From Hoeflea_A sp965228785 (GTDB taxonomy: Bacteria > Pseudomonadota > Alphaproteobacteria > Rhizobiales > Rhizobiaceae), in NCBI GenBank assembly GCA_965228785.1, contig CBDDIF010000002.1:2294001-2358000 (forward strand): 64,000 nucleotides of DNA, in the 5' to 3' direction. Each line of letters begins with the position of its first letter. The stretch's first letter is position 1. Position numbers and translations under genes: made by a program. Under the pieces are notes generated by a model. The model searched no databases. It had not been told where the DNA came from and saw only the letters and a program-made list of their open reading frames with translations. Shown one piece after another: positions 17,950 through 25,174 of this stretch.

Positions 17950-19557
17950 GTGAGAACGCTCGAATTCGATTACGTCGTTGTTGGTGGAGGCTCAGCCGGC
18001 TGCGTTGTTGCGGCACGTCTGGCTGCGGAAAGCGGCGGAACCGTTGTGCTGTTGGAACGGGGTCGTCCCGACACCAATCGCTGGATCCACATCCCTGCAA
18101 CCTTCTTCAAGGTGCTGCAGAGCAATGACGCAGAGGCGATCCAATCGGAGCCCGACGAAACACTCGGGGGTCTGCGATTTCCGGTGCCGCAGGGTCGGGT
18201 TCTCGGCGGCGGCTCTTCGGTCAATGGCATGATCTACATGCGTGGGCAGGCGCAGGACTATGACGACTGGGCAGACGCGCATGGCTGCGTCGGCTGGAGT
18301 TACGAAGACGTCCTCCCCGTGTTCAAACGTCAGGAGGCGAACTGGCAGTTCAACAACCGATATCACGGCCGATCCGGACGTCTCGTTGTCGATGCGCCGT
18401 CGGCACCGCACCCGGTTTCTTCGCTGCTGATCGATGCGACCGTTTCCGCTGGAGTGCCGCGAACGGATGATTTCAACGGAGCCAAACAGGAGGGCACAGG
18501 CTGGTATCAGGTGACCGCCAGCGATGGACAACGTCAGTCTGCGGCGTTCTGTTTTTTGAAGCCGGAGCTGGCACGGGAAAACCTGACCTTGCTGACCGGG
18601 CATTCCGTCGGTCGCATCCGGTTTGAAAACCGTCGGGCGACTTCGGTGGAGACGAAGGATGCGGACGGAAACGATCTCCTGATCCGTGCAGCGAAACAGA
18701 TCGTTCTGACGGCGGGCAGCTTTCAGACACCCAAGCTCCTGATGCTCTCCGGCGTCGGTCCGAGGGATGAGCTTGCGCGCCATGGCATCGACATCGTGCA
18801 CGAGGCAGATGAGGTCGGACGAAATTACCAGGACCATGTGGGCACCCCGGTCACGCGTCGATTGGTCGGCGCGACCGGTCTGCACAGCGCGGACAAGGGG
18901 CTGAAGGCCCTCAGACACGGGATCGACTATTTTGTTTTCCGGCGCGGACTTTTGACATCCAATCTGCTCCAGGCCGGTGCCTGTGTGGACACCGACGGCG
19001 ATGGGCGACCGGACGTGCAATACAATCTCGCGCCCTTTGCCCCCGGCGCTCCGGGCGAACCTCCGCTGGGTTATCACGCCGTGCAGGTTCATCCGATGAC
19101 GATGCGCCCCGCCTCACGCAGCCGCCTGGGACTTGAGTCACGTGATCCCAACGCACCGCCGAAATTCTCCTCTGCTGTCCTCGGTCGGGAGGAAGATCTC
19201 GACACGCTGCGCCGCGGCGTTCGCCTTGCCCGTGAGATCTTCGAACAACCCGGCTTGAAAGACATCGTCGGAGAAGAGGTTTGGCCCGGCGCAGACGTCA
19301 GTTCCACCATAGGCTCCAATACCATTGATGACGCGATCCGGTCCCAGGCCCGAACGATCTTCCACCCGGCCGGCACCTGCCGCATGGGGCCAACCGAGGC
19401 TTCCGTCCTCGACCTGGATTTGCGCGTCCGAGGTGTCGAGGGTTTGCGAGTAGCCGATTGCTCCGTCATGCCGGCGCTTGTCTCGGGAAACACCAATGCG
19501 CCAACGATGATGATCGCCGACCGGGCTGCCGACTGGATCCTGTCGGAGTGCCGCTAG
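17950..19557 (+). CDS. GMC-family FAD-dependent oxidoreductase (choline/alcohol dehydrogenase type)
   Basis: A 535-residue flavoprotein. The FAD-binding motif is VVVGGGSAGCVVAARLA (about 8-24) followed by the acidic strand end LLERG. The GMC signature 1 region is GRVLGGGSSVNGMIYMRGQ and signature 2 is LTAGSFQTPKLLMLSGVG. The C-terminal catalytic region has HPAGTCRMG and GNTNAPTMMIADRAADW. Members oxidise alcohols such as choline, glycols or long-chain alcohols; the substrate here is not determined. The GTG at 17950, preceded by a G-rich purine stretch, is preferred; the open frame extends to 17923. No betaine aldehyde dehydrogenase neighbours it, so choline oxidation is not supported by context. 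Confidence 0.9.
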   Translation: MRTLEFDYVVVGGGSAGCVVAARLAAESGGTVVLLERGRPDTNRWIHIPATFFKVLQSNDAEAIQSEPDETLGGLRFPVPQGRVLGGGSSVNGMIYMRGQAQDYDDWADAHGCVGWSYEDVLPVFKRQEANWQFNNRYHGRSGRLVVDAPSAPHPVSSLLIDATVSAGVPRTDDFNGAKQEGTGWYQVTASDGQRQSAAFCFLKPELARENLTLLTGHSVGRIRFENRRATSVETKDADGNDLLIRAAKQIVLTAGSFQTPKLLMLSGVGPRDELARHGIDIVHEADEVGRNYQDHVGTPVTRRLVGATGLHSADKGLKALRHGIDYFVFRRGLLTSNLLQAGACVDTDGDGRPDVQYNLAPFAPGAPGEPPLGYHAVQVHPMTMRPASRSRLGLESRDPNAPPKFSSAVLGREEDLDTLRRGVRLAREIFEQPGLKDIVGEEVWPGADVSSTIGSNTIDDAIRSQARTIFHPAGTCRMGPTEASVLDLDLRVRGVEGLRVADCSVMPALVSGNTNAPTMMIADRAADWILSECR

Positions 19558-19628
19558 TCTCGCCTGGCGAACGACAAAAGGACGTGGTAGAGGGCGCGCC
19601 AAAACAAAAACAAACGTTGCATTCAACC

Positions 19629-20168
19629 ATGCCCAACACCACCAAGCAAAGCAGACTGCTCAGCCTCGTTCTGCGGCACAAGCCGGAAACCATTGGCTTG
19701 ACACTGGACAGTTCCGGCTGGGCGGAAATCGACGCGCTGCTGGCGGGTTTGCCGCGGGCGGGCGTGACCATGACACGCGAAAAATTGCAGGAGCTGGTCG
19801 AGAACAACGACAAGAAGCGTTTTGCCATCAGCCGGGACGGCCGCTTCATTCGCGCCAGACAGGGCCATTCGGTTGACGTCGATCTCGGCCTTGAGCCGAG
19901 TGAACCGCCAACGGTCATCTATCACGGCACCGCCGAAAAATCGCTCGCCAGCATTCTCAAGACCGGATTGCGGCGCGGCCAACGGCATCACGTGCACCTG
20001 CACACCGACAGGGGTCTTGCCGAAACGGTTGGCCGCCGCCACGGCAAACCTGTTCTGCTGGAAGTCTCGGCGCTTGCGATGTGGCAGGACGGCCATTTGT
20101 TTTTCGTCACCGATAACGGTGTCTGGCTGACCGAAGCTGTGCCGGTGGCCTACCTTCAGGTGGTCTGA
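19629..20168 (+). CDS. kptA: RNA 2'-phosphotransferase (Tpt1/KptA family)
   Basis: A 179-residue enzyme of the Tpt1/KptA family. The yeast enzyme transfers the splice-junction 2'-phosphate of tRNA to NAD+, yielding ADP-ribose 1'',2''-cyclic phosphate. The ATG at 19629 begins MPNTTKQSRLLSLVLRHKPE, and SRLLSLVLRHKP-x2-IGL is the family's N-terminal signature. YHGT (residues about 99-102), followed later by HVHLHT, carries residues of the NAD+ pocket, and the C-terminal LTEAVPVAYL closes the ADP-ribosyltransferase-like lobe. Bacteria lack the eukaryotic tRNA splicing pathway, so its natural substrate is unclear. The gene is convergent with the fasciclin gene. Confidence 0.92.
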   Translation: MPNTTKQSRLLSLVLRHKPETIGLTLDSSGWAEIDALLAGLPRAGVTMTREKLQELVENNDKKRFAISRDGRFIRARQGHSVDVDLGLEPSEPPTVIYHGTAEKSLASILKTGLRRGQRHHVHLHTDRGLAETVGRRHGKPVLLEVSALAMWQDGHLFFVTDNGVWLTEAVPVAYLQVV

Positions 20169-20170
20169 CA

Positions 20171-20196
20171 GGCGGCGGCAATCTGCTGCCGCCGCC
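20171..20196. terminator. Perfect hairpin between convergent kptA and fasciclin genes
   Basis: GGCGGCGGCA (20171-20180) pairs with TGCCGCCGCC (20187-20196) around a 6-nt loop. No T run follows on either strand, so it may be a transcript-end stabiliser or a weak bidirectional terminator. Confidence 0.5.
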
Positions 20197-20221
20197 CGTC
20201 GTAGGGTCTCGGCTGCCGTAC

Positions 20222-20779
20222 CTATTTCGGCAAAAGCACCGTGTCGACGACGTGAATCACCCCGTTCGATTGGTTGACGTCGGCGATGGTGATGGCGCCG
20301 GCATTGCCGTTTTCGTCGTAGATGTAGAGCTTGCCGCCCTTGACCTGTGCCGACAGGGCATCACCGGACAGTGTCTCGAGATGGAAGAAGCCGTCATTGG
20401 CTGATTTGGCCTTTTGCATCAGCATGGAGCCGGACAGTTTGGCCGGAATCACATGAGCCGTCAGGATCTTGACCAACTGATCCTTGTTTTCCGGCTTCAG
20501 CAGCGTGTCGACCGTCCCGGTAGGCAGCGCCGCAAAGGCGTCATTGACCGGCGCGAACACCGTGAACGGGCCATCGCCCTGCAGCGCGTCGACGAGGCCG
20601 GCCGCCTTGACCGCGGCGACCAGGGTTGTGTGGTCCGCGGAGTTGACGGCGTTCTCGATGATGTTCTTGTCGGCGAACATCGGCGCGCCACCGACCTGCG
20701 GGTTCATGGCGAAAGCGGATACGGCGGTGAACAATACGACGCCACCGACGGCTGCAGCATTGCGAAGGGACTTGATCAT
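20222..20779 (-). CDS. Secreted fasciclin (FAS1) domain protein
   Basis: A 185-residue exported protein. The ATG at 20779 follows GGAGA. The signal peptide covers residues 1-24 (hydrophobic core AAAVGGVVLFTAV, cleavage after AFA). A single FAS1 domain occupies about 40-183: the H1 region is GDGPFTVFAPVNDAFAALP and the H2 region is NGVIHVVDTVLLP. FAS1 proteins are adhesive or cell-surface factors, but bacterial ones are poorly understood. Downstream of an ECF sigma/anti-sigma pair this arrangement recalls the mycobacterial SigK/RskA regulon, whose targets Mpt70 and Mpt83 are FAS1 proteins. A putative ECF promoter lies 50-76 bases before the start. Confidence 0.9.
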   Translation of the reverse strand: MIKSLRNAAAVGGVVLFTAVSAFAMNPQVGGAPMFADKNIIENAVNSADHTTLVAAVKAAGLVDALQGDGPFTVFAPVNDAFAALPTGTVDTLLKPENKDQLVKILTAHVIPAKLSGSMLMQKAKSANDGFFHLETLSGDALSAQVKGGKLYIYDENGNAGAITIADVNQSNGVIHVVDTVLLPK

Positions 20780-20828
20780 TGAGTTTCTCCTTTTTCGTTG
20801 AGTGTCCCGGGAGCGGGAACAACAGGAG

Positions 20829-20855
20829 AAACGGAGGTCCGCCAAAAAAGTTTCA
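20829..20855 (-). promoter_or_regulatory. Putative ECF sigma promoter of the fasciclin gene
   Basis: On the minus strand TGAAAC (-35, 20850-20855) is followed after 15 bases by CCGTTT (-10, 20829-20834). The same elements (TGAAACTTTTT, then CCGTTGCTCC against CCGTTTCTCC here) precede the cytochrome b561 gene at 22101. The pair suggests control by the intervening ECF sigma factor. Confidence 0.6.
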
Positions 20856-20861
20856 GGCAGT

Positions 20862-21503
20862 TCAGATTTTTTTCAATTCGCCTGCCGCAACCACCGGTCC
20901 GGTCGGCGCGCCGGTCGGCGATCCGCCGGTTGGTTCGAGGCTGACGGCAAGCACGGCACCCGCTTCGAGATCGAGCCCGCTCAGCGCAATCTGCGAGCCA
21001 TCGAGCAGGCCGACGGAGCGCGGCGGGTTGCCACCTTCGATCAGCCACAGTTCCAGAACCCGGTCGGTCGGGACATCTCCCGAGGCCCGATCAACCTCGA
21101 TTGCATCATCGGTGACCCGGGCGTTGAACGCAAAACCGCTATCGGTGCTCTGAAGGGTTGCCTTCAAAATCGGCTGGTCACCTGTCGGATAGACCAGGAA
21201 GACAAGCAGCGCCAGACAGGCGGCCACAAGTCCGCCGCCCAGCACCAGCCACCATTTGCGGCCGCCCGCAGGTTGCGGAAACAGTTCGGCATCGATGGCG
21301 GATTTGACTCGCGGCGGTGGCGCCGCCTCATCAAAGCTTTCGTTCATGCCGGAAAGCCGTTCCTCCCAGTCTGCGACCAGGCGCGCGAACGCGGCGTCAC
21401 GCTCGATGCGCGCCGCCACGGCGCGGCGCTCTTCACCGTCCAGCGCGCCGAGCGCATATTCGGCGGCCAGGTCGTCGTCGCTCCTGTGGTCGTCGTCGCT
21501 CAT
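20862..21503 (-). CDS. Anti-sigma factor, RskA/ChrR-like membrane-anchored type
   Basis: A 213-residue single-pass inner-membrane protein that should hold the adjacent ECF sigma factor inactive. The N-terminal cytoplasmic anti-sigma domain (about 8-60) has LAAEYALGALDGEERRAV, the typical start of zinc-less RskA-type domains. A transmembrane helix lies at about 84-105 (VLGGGLVAACLALLVFL). The periplasmic domain matches the RskA C-terminal type, with ELWLIEGGNPPRSVGLLDG. Its ATG lies inside the end of the sigma gene (4-base overlap). Release of sigma in the RskA family is by regulated intramembrane proteolysis; whether that holds here is inference. Confidence 0.88.
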   Translation of the reverse strand: MSDDDHRSDDDLAAEYALGALDGEERRAVAARIERDAAFARLVADWEERLSGMNESFDEAAPPPRVKSAIDAELFPQPAGGRKWWLVLGGGLVAACLALLVFLVYPTGDQPILKATLQSTDSGFAFNARVTDDAIEVDRASGDVPTDRVLELWLIEGGNPPRSVGLLDGSQIALSGLDLEAGAVLAVSLEPTGGSPTGAPTGPVVAAGELKKI

Positions 21504-22042
21504 TCTTCCAGACAGGCCTTCAGTTTCTGCAGGCTCCGGCGGAGCCAGGTTCGCATCGTGTTGAGCGGCACCGCAAAGCGTTCGGCCAGCTCCTTGTATT
21601 CATAGCCCTCCAGGTAGGCGGCGCGCACCGCTTCCGCCTTGTCCGCTTCCAGCCGGTCGAGACAGGCGTCGATCCGTGCCTTCTGGCCGCTGCCGATCGC
21701 ACGCGCCTCCGGGTCGGGTGCCGCATCCCGCACGTCCGCCGCCGCCTCGATCGGCGCTGTCGTCGGCACGCGCTTGCGCAACCGGTCGATCGCATGGTTG
21801 CGGGCAATGGCAATCAGCCACGACATTGGACTGGCGCCGGTCGCAGCAAAGCGATCGGCCTTTTGCCAGATCCGGACGTAGACCTCCTGCAGCGCGTCTT
21901 CCGCCTCGCCCCGGTCCTTCAAGATACGCAGAATCACACCGAAAAGTTTCGCCGACGTGCGCTCATAAAGCCAGTCGAAGGCGGCCCGGTCGCGCAGTGC
22001 GATCCGTCCTATTGCGTCTGCGATGTCGGTCGGAGCGTGCAA
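21500..22042 (-). CDS. ECF-family RNA polymerase sigma factor (SigK-like)
   Basis: An extracytoplasmic-function sigma factor of 180 residues. Region 2 spans about 20-90 (DALQEVYVRIWQKADRF and SWLIAIARNHAIDRLRKR) and region 4 about 125-178 (AYLEGYEYKELAERFAVPLN, then MRTWLRRSLQKLKACL). The only start fitting the N-terminus is a TTG at 22042, preceded by AAGGGA. It overlaps the anti-sigma gene by 4 bases. The gene is divergent from the cytochrome b561/molybdopterin enzyme pair. The putative promoter of that pair and the promoter upstream of the fasciclin gene share hexamers, so both are probable regulon members. Confidence 0.9.
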   Translation of the reverse strand: MHAPTDIADAIGRIALRDRAAFDWLYERTSAKLFGVILRILKDRGEAEDALQEVYVRIWQKADRFAATGASPMSWLIAIARNHAIDRLRKRVPTTAPIEAAADVRDAAPDPEARAIGSGQKARIDACLDRLEADKAEAVRAAYLEGYEYKELAERFAVPLNTMRTWLRRSLQKLKACLEE

Positions 22043-22100
22043 GTGCGCAATCCCTTTCGCGCAAAATCAGATCGGATCGCGACTAAATTTGCAAGCGGGC

Positions 22101-22128
22101 TGAAACTTTTTCGACGCGGCTGCCGTTG
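22101..22128 (+). promoter_or_regulatory. Putative ECF sigma promoter of the cytochrome b561 operon
   Basis: TGAAAC (22101-22106) followed after 16 bases by CCGTTG (22123-22128), 31 bases before the ATG. The sequence closely matches the region upstream of the fasciclin gene (TGAAACTTTTT and CCGTT-x-CTCC are shared). Confidence 0.6.
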
Positions 22129-22159
22129 CTCCCTGAAAACAACCTTCAAGGAGTCCGCC

Positions 22160-22879
22160 ATGCCGCCCGCCAAACCGACCGGCACCCTGATCTACCGCCA
22201 GACCGCGTGGACGCGCGGCACCCACTGGAGCTGGGCGATCTGCCTGTTCTTCCTTGCGTTGACAGGCCTACAGATCTTCAATGCCCACCCGGTTCTCTAT
22301 CTCGGCGACGAGTCGGGCTTCGCCTATGACAATGCCATTCTCAGACTCGGCACGGACGGCGAACCCGCCTTCCCGGCCTGGGCCACCATCCCGTCGCAAC
22401 AGGATCTGGCGACGGGTCGGGTCATCCACTTCTTCTTCGCCTGGATCTTCGTCGCCACGCTGTTCGTCTGGCTGGCGGCGGCGGTGCTGACGCGGCATCT
22501 GTCGCGCGACATCCTGCCCGTGTCGCGCAACATGATGCAGCTCGGCCGCGACATCGCCGATCACCTGCGGTTTCGCTTTCATCACGGTCGCACCTATGGG
22601 CCGTTGCAGAAACTTTCCTATGCGGCCGTTTTGATCGTTTTGTTTCCGCTGATGGTCGGCACCGGCCTTGCCATGTCGCCTGGCGCCAACGCGATCGCCC
22701 CATGGCTCACGGAAATCTTTGGAGGCCGGCAGACGGCGCGCACGCTGCATTTCGCCGGCATGGTGCTGCTGGCGCTGTTTTTCGTCGTGCACATGGCGAT
22801 GATCCTGGCCGCCGGCCCGATCAATGAAATGCGTTCCATTCTGACCGGCTGGTACCGGTGCGATGAAGGAGACGACTAA
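22160..22879 (+). CDS. Cytochrome b561-type membrane protein
   Basis: A 239-residue di-heme inner-membrane cytochrome, expected to pass electrons between the quinone pool and the partner periplasmic enzyme. The ATG at 22160 has AAGGAG upstream; a much longer open frame runs in from the sigma gene but is not coding. Four main hydrophobic segments are visible: near 20-40 (SWAICLFFLALTGLQIF), 90-115 (IHFFFAWIFVATLFVWLAA), 155-180 and 200-225. Candidate heme ligands are His21 (RGTHWS), the His in GRVIHFFFAW, and two in RTLHFAGM and VVHMAM. It is translationally coupled to the molybdopterin oxidoreductase. Confidence 0.88.
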   Translation: MPPAKPTGTLIYRQTAWTRGTHWSWAICLFFLALTGLQIFNAHPVLYLGDESGFAYDNAILRLGTDGEPAFPAWATIPSQQDLATGRVIHFFFAWIFVATLFVWLAAAVLTRHLSRDILPVSRNMMQLGRDIADHLRFRFHHGRTYGPLQKLSYAAVLIVLFPLMVGTGLAMSPGANAIAPWLTEIFGGRQTARTLHFAGMVLLALFFVVHMAMILAAGPINEMRSILTGWYRCDEGDD

Positions 22880-23670
22880 TGACCAAACACCTGATCACGC
22901 GTCGCGGCCTGCTGCGCGGAGGTGCGCTGGCCGCATCAGGCGTCGCGCTCACCGGCTGCGACTGGTTCGACGGCCTGAGCAATCCCAACAACCGGGTACG
23001 TAGTGTCATGGAAAGCGCCAACCGCCTGACCATGGCCGCTCAACGCAGCTTTCTCAACCGCGATGCACTGGCCCGCGAATACGCTCCTTCCGATATCCGC
23101 CAGCCACAGCGCCCCAACGGCGAGACCAATCCTCAGGACGCCGACTACCTGGCCCATGTGGGAGATGGTTTCAGGGACTACCGGCTTGAGGTCTTCGGTC
23201 TGGTCGACCGAACGCTGTCGCATTCGCTGGACGAGATCACGGCCCTGCCCTCGCGCACCCAGATCACCCGCCACGACTGCGTCGAGGGTTGGAGTTGCAT
23301 CGCCCAGTGGACCGGCGTGCCGCTCTCCGTCTTGCTCGACCAGGTCGGCCCTACACCGGAGGCTCGCTACGTCCTGCTGCATTGTTTCGACACCATCGAG
23401 CGGAGCCTGTCGGGCGCGGTCAAATATTACGAGACCATCGATTTGATCGACGCCCGCCACCCTCAGACCATCCTCGCCTACGGCCTCAACGGCGACAGGC
23501 TACCGGTTCCCAACGGCGCACCGCTTCGAATACGGGTTGAACGCCAGCTTGGATACAAGATGGCCAAATACATCCGCGCCATCGAGCTGATCGACGATTT
23601 TTCACGCATCGGCCGCGGCAAGGGCGGCTACTGGGAGGATCGGGGGTATGATTGGTATGCAGGGATTTGA
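22879..23670 (+). CDS. Tat-exported lipoprotein, sulfite-oxidase-family molybdopterin oxidoreductase
   Basis: A 263-residue enzyme with the oxidoreductase molybdopterin-binding domain (SUOX/MsrP superfamily). Residues 8-13 (TRRGLL) are a twin-arginine motif and LTGC at about 24-27 is a lipobox, so the folded enzyme is probably exported by Tat and lipid-anchored. HDCVEGWSCIAQWTGV (about 134-149) contains the cysteine expected to ligate molybdenum, and GAPLRIRVERQLGYKMAKYI is the typical C-terminal segment. ATG overlaps the previous stop by one base. The pair resembles MsrPQ in logic (Mo enzyme plus membrane heme protein), but the cytochrome is not MsrQ, so the substrate is uncertain. Confidence 0.88.
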   Translation: MTKHLITRRGLLRGGALAASGVALTGCDWFDGLSNPNNRVRSVMESANRLTMAAQRSFLNRDALAREYAPSDIRQPQRPNGETNPQDADYLAHVGDGFRDYRLEVFGLVDRTLSHSLDEITALPSRTQITRHDCVEGWSCIAQWTGVPLSVLLDQVGPTPEARYVLLHCFDTIERSLSGAVKYYETIDLIDARHPQTILAYGLNGDRLPVPNGAPLRIRVERQLGYKMAKYIRAIELIDDFSRIGRGKGGYWEDRGYDWYAGI

Positions 23671-23673
23671 GGA

Positions 23674-23997
23674 TTAGGTTTGTGTTTCGGCCCAGTGGCG
23701 GAAGGCTGTTAGGACCTCAGTGAGGTTCCGCGGCCCGCAATCCGCTCTGAACTTTGATCCTTCAATCCGGCACTTGAGCCAATCCGTTTCGCTGCGATGG
23801 ATATCTAGTGTCAGGAAATTTTGGTTTTCGAGATATGTGTCGGCGTAGTCGATTGAGATCGACCAGCCAGGATTGTCGAATGTTTTGATTTCCAGGCCGT
23901 TACTGTGTTCCCAGTCGCCATCGCACTGGCTTGCGAACCAGTGTTCCAGCCAAGTCAGAACATCGAGCTTCGGCGGTATCGGAGGTTTCACTACCAT
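23674..23997 (-). CDS. Immunity protein 53 (Imm53)-family protein
   Basis: A 107-residue cytoplasmic protein. The segment LTWLEHWFASQCDGDWEH (about 14-31) followed by FDNPGWSISIDYADT matches the characteristic start of the Imm53 family: a WL-x2-W, then CDGDWEH, then NPGWS. Imm53 proteins are predicted to neutralise polymorphic toxins. No toxin gene lies alongside. It ends 4 bases from the stop of the molybdopterin oxidoreductase gene (convergent) and is the last member of a minus-strand array of immunity-type genes. Confidence 0.75.
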   Translation of the reverse strand: MVVKPPIPPKLDVLTWLEHWFASQCDGDWEHSNGLEIKTFDNPGWSISIDYADTYLENQNFLTLDIHRSETDWLKCRIEGSKFRADCGPRNLTEVLTAFRHWAETQT

Positions 23998-24005
23998 GAC
24001 ATTGC

Positions 24006-24629
24006 TCAGCTTGCTTGTGGTCCTCTGATCGAGACCGGCGTACCGGGTGGCAGGTCCCTGGTTTGTGTGATGAGTTGCCCGGTCAGGTGCCAGTAGACCT
24101 CCATATCGACCAGTTCCAGGTTGTTGATCTCATCGTCACCACCGAGAAACAGTGGGACTCGATAGCCGACGCATTCCTTCGGCTCAGGTGGCTGGTGACC
24201 GGCGGCCAGCCATTGGACGTAAAACGCTTCGGCGAGTGCCGAGTCGGCGTGGTCGACTAATTCCGATTCATGAAACTCGCGGAATGTCGCGGGGATCTGC
24301 AGGACCTCACCAGTGCCCGGTTCGAAGATAAGCACCATAGGGTCGCCATCCTTTTGGCGTTCGCTGTCAAGCGCGAATTGTCCTCCCAGCCAGTCACATC
24401 CAAAACAAACCGCACGGCCGGAATACTCAGGAAACACTTCCGTTACCATTTCGGTCCATCGGCCGACATTGCCCGCGCTGTGTACGCGATACCGATTGTC
24501 GTTGAATGTGCAGCCCGCAAATCGATCGAAAAATTCTCTAAACCCGATGGCACCGACGTCTGGAACAGCTCCCTCTGGCTGCTCTGGTTGCCTGTCGGTT
24601 TTGTAAGTGGCGAGGAAACGCTCAAACAT
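24006..24629 (-). CDS. T6SS immunity Tdi1-type (DUF1851) domain protein
   Basis: A 207-residue cytoplasmic protein. The N-terminal part FREFFDRFAGCTFNDNRYRVH belongs to the GAD-like half. The C-terminal half has the Tdi1/DUF1851 hallmarks DWLGGQFALD, FEPGTGEVLQIP, FHESELV, CVGYRVPLFLGGDDEINNLE and MEVYWHLTGQL. Tdi1 of Agrobacterium protects against the T6SS DNase Tde1. Here neither toxin nor T6SS gene is nearby. The 5' end (MFERFLA) and leader are duplicated 500 bases upstream in front of the Imm10 gene. Confidence 0.8.
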   Translation of the reverse strand: MFERFLATYKTDRQPEQPEGAVPDVGAIGFREFFDRFAGCTFNDNRYRVHSAGNVGRWTEMVTEVFPEYSGRAVCFGCDWLGGQFALDSERQKDGDPMVLIFEPGTGEVLQIPATFREFHESELVDHADSALAEAFYVQWLAAGHQPPEPKECVGYRVPLFLGGDDEINNLELVDMEVYWHLTGQLITQTRDLPPGTPVSIRGPQAS

Positions 24630-24674
24630 GGTGTCTGTTCCTGCTGACGTTACGAATACCGCTTACCCTGCCGG
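24609..24674. repeat. 66-bp direct repeat, copy A
   Basis: Matches 25109-25174 at 57 of 66 positions, exactly 500 bases apart. On the minus strand the unit covers the last codons of a gene ending KRYS-stop, a short spacer and the first codons of the Tdi1-type gene. Confidence 0.85.
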
Positions 24675-24698
24675 AGCGGTCTGCCGGAGTTCAAGGGG

Positions 24699-25079
24699 CT
24701 AAGCACTCATCTCTATGCCACAGGCCTCGGCGATCCGGCGCAGGAGCGATACCGCCTCGGCGAAACCGGGGCAGTCAGCCACACCAGTGATTACAATGTT
24801 GCCGTTGACCGCAAGACGATGCATTGCTCTCGGGGTCAACAACAATACGGCGCCGCTGCTATTGACCTCGATTGCATCAAGACCGTTGTACAAAGATAAA
24901 CTCTGGTCATTTAACTCCAAGTAGGGACCGTCCATTTCCAGACCGCGATCCTGTTCGTCCGGTTCCCAACCATATTGAATCTGCACGTAGTTTCCCGACT
25001 CGTCCCCCGCAAACCCGACGACTGCTGTGGCCCCATCGTCTTCGGCAAACACGATGTTTGCGTTAATATTGTAGTCCAT
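24699..25079 (-). CDS. Immunity protein 10 (Imm10)-family protein
   Basis: A 126-residue acidic protein. It carries the Imm10-type features IQYGWEPDEQDRGLEMDGPY (about 34-53) and a following LNDQSLSLYNGLDAIEV segment. Imm10 proteins are predicted antitoxins of polymorphic toxin systems; none is characterised in detail that I can apply here. The start ATG at 25079 lies directly behind a truncated copy of a MFERFL gene start, so this gene seems to have been inserted or recombined into a duplicated immunity cassette. Expression presumably uses the duplicated leader. Confidence 0.72.
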   Translation of the reverse strand: MDYNINANIVFAEDDGATAVVGFAGDESGNYVQIQYGWEPDEQDRGLEMDGPYLELNDQSLSLYNGLDAIEVNSSGAVLLLTPRAMHRLAVNGNIVITGVADCPGFAEAVSLLRRIAEACGIEMSA

Positions 25080-25080
25080 C

Positions 25081-25129
25081 GGTTTTTTGAACTCGGGTTC
25101 GAAACGATGGTGAGGAAACGCTCAAACAT
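25081..25129 (-). pseudogene. Remnant 5' end of a second Tdi1-type gene
   Basis: The minus strand from 25129 reads MFERFLT, identical for six residues to the intact gene starting at 24629 and with the same leader, then diverges and runs into the Imm10 start. It is a broken duplicate left by recombination between repeat copies. Confidence 0.6.
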
Positions 25130-25174
25130 CGCTTCTGTTCCTATTGACGTTACGAATTCCGCTTACCGTCCCGG
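25109..25174. repeat. 66-bp direct repeat, copy B
   Basis: Partner of 24609-24674 (86% identity). It contains the true 3' end of the adjacent 122-residue gene (GKRNS-stop) and the MFERFL remnant. Confidence 0.85.

Noticed and set aside
21317..22159. N-terminal extension of the cytochrome b561 frame reaching into the sigma/anti-sigma genes
   Set aside because: The extension is opposite the sigma and anti-sigma genes; the true start has AAGGAG directly upstream at 22160.
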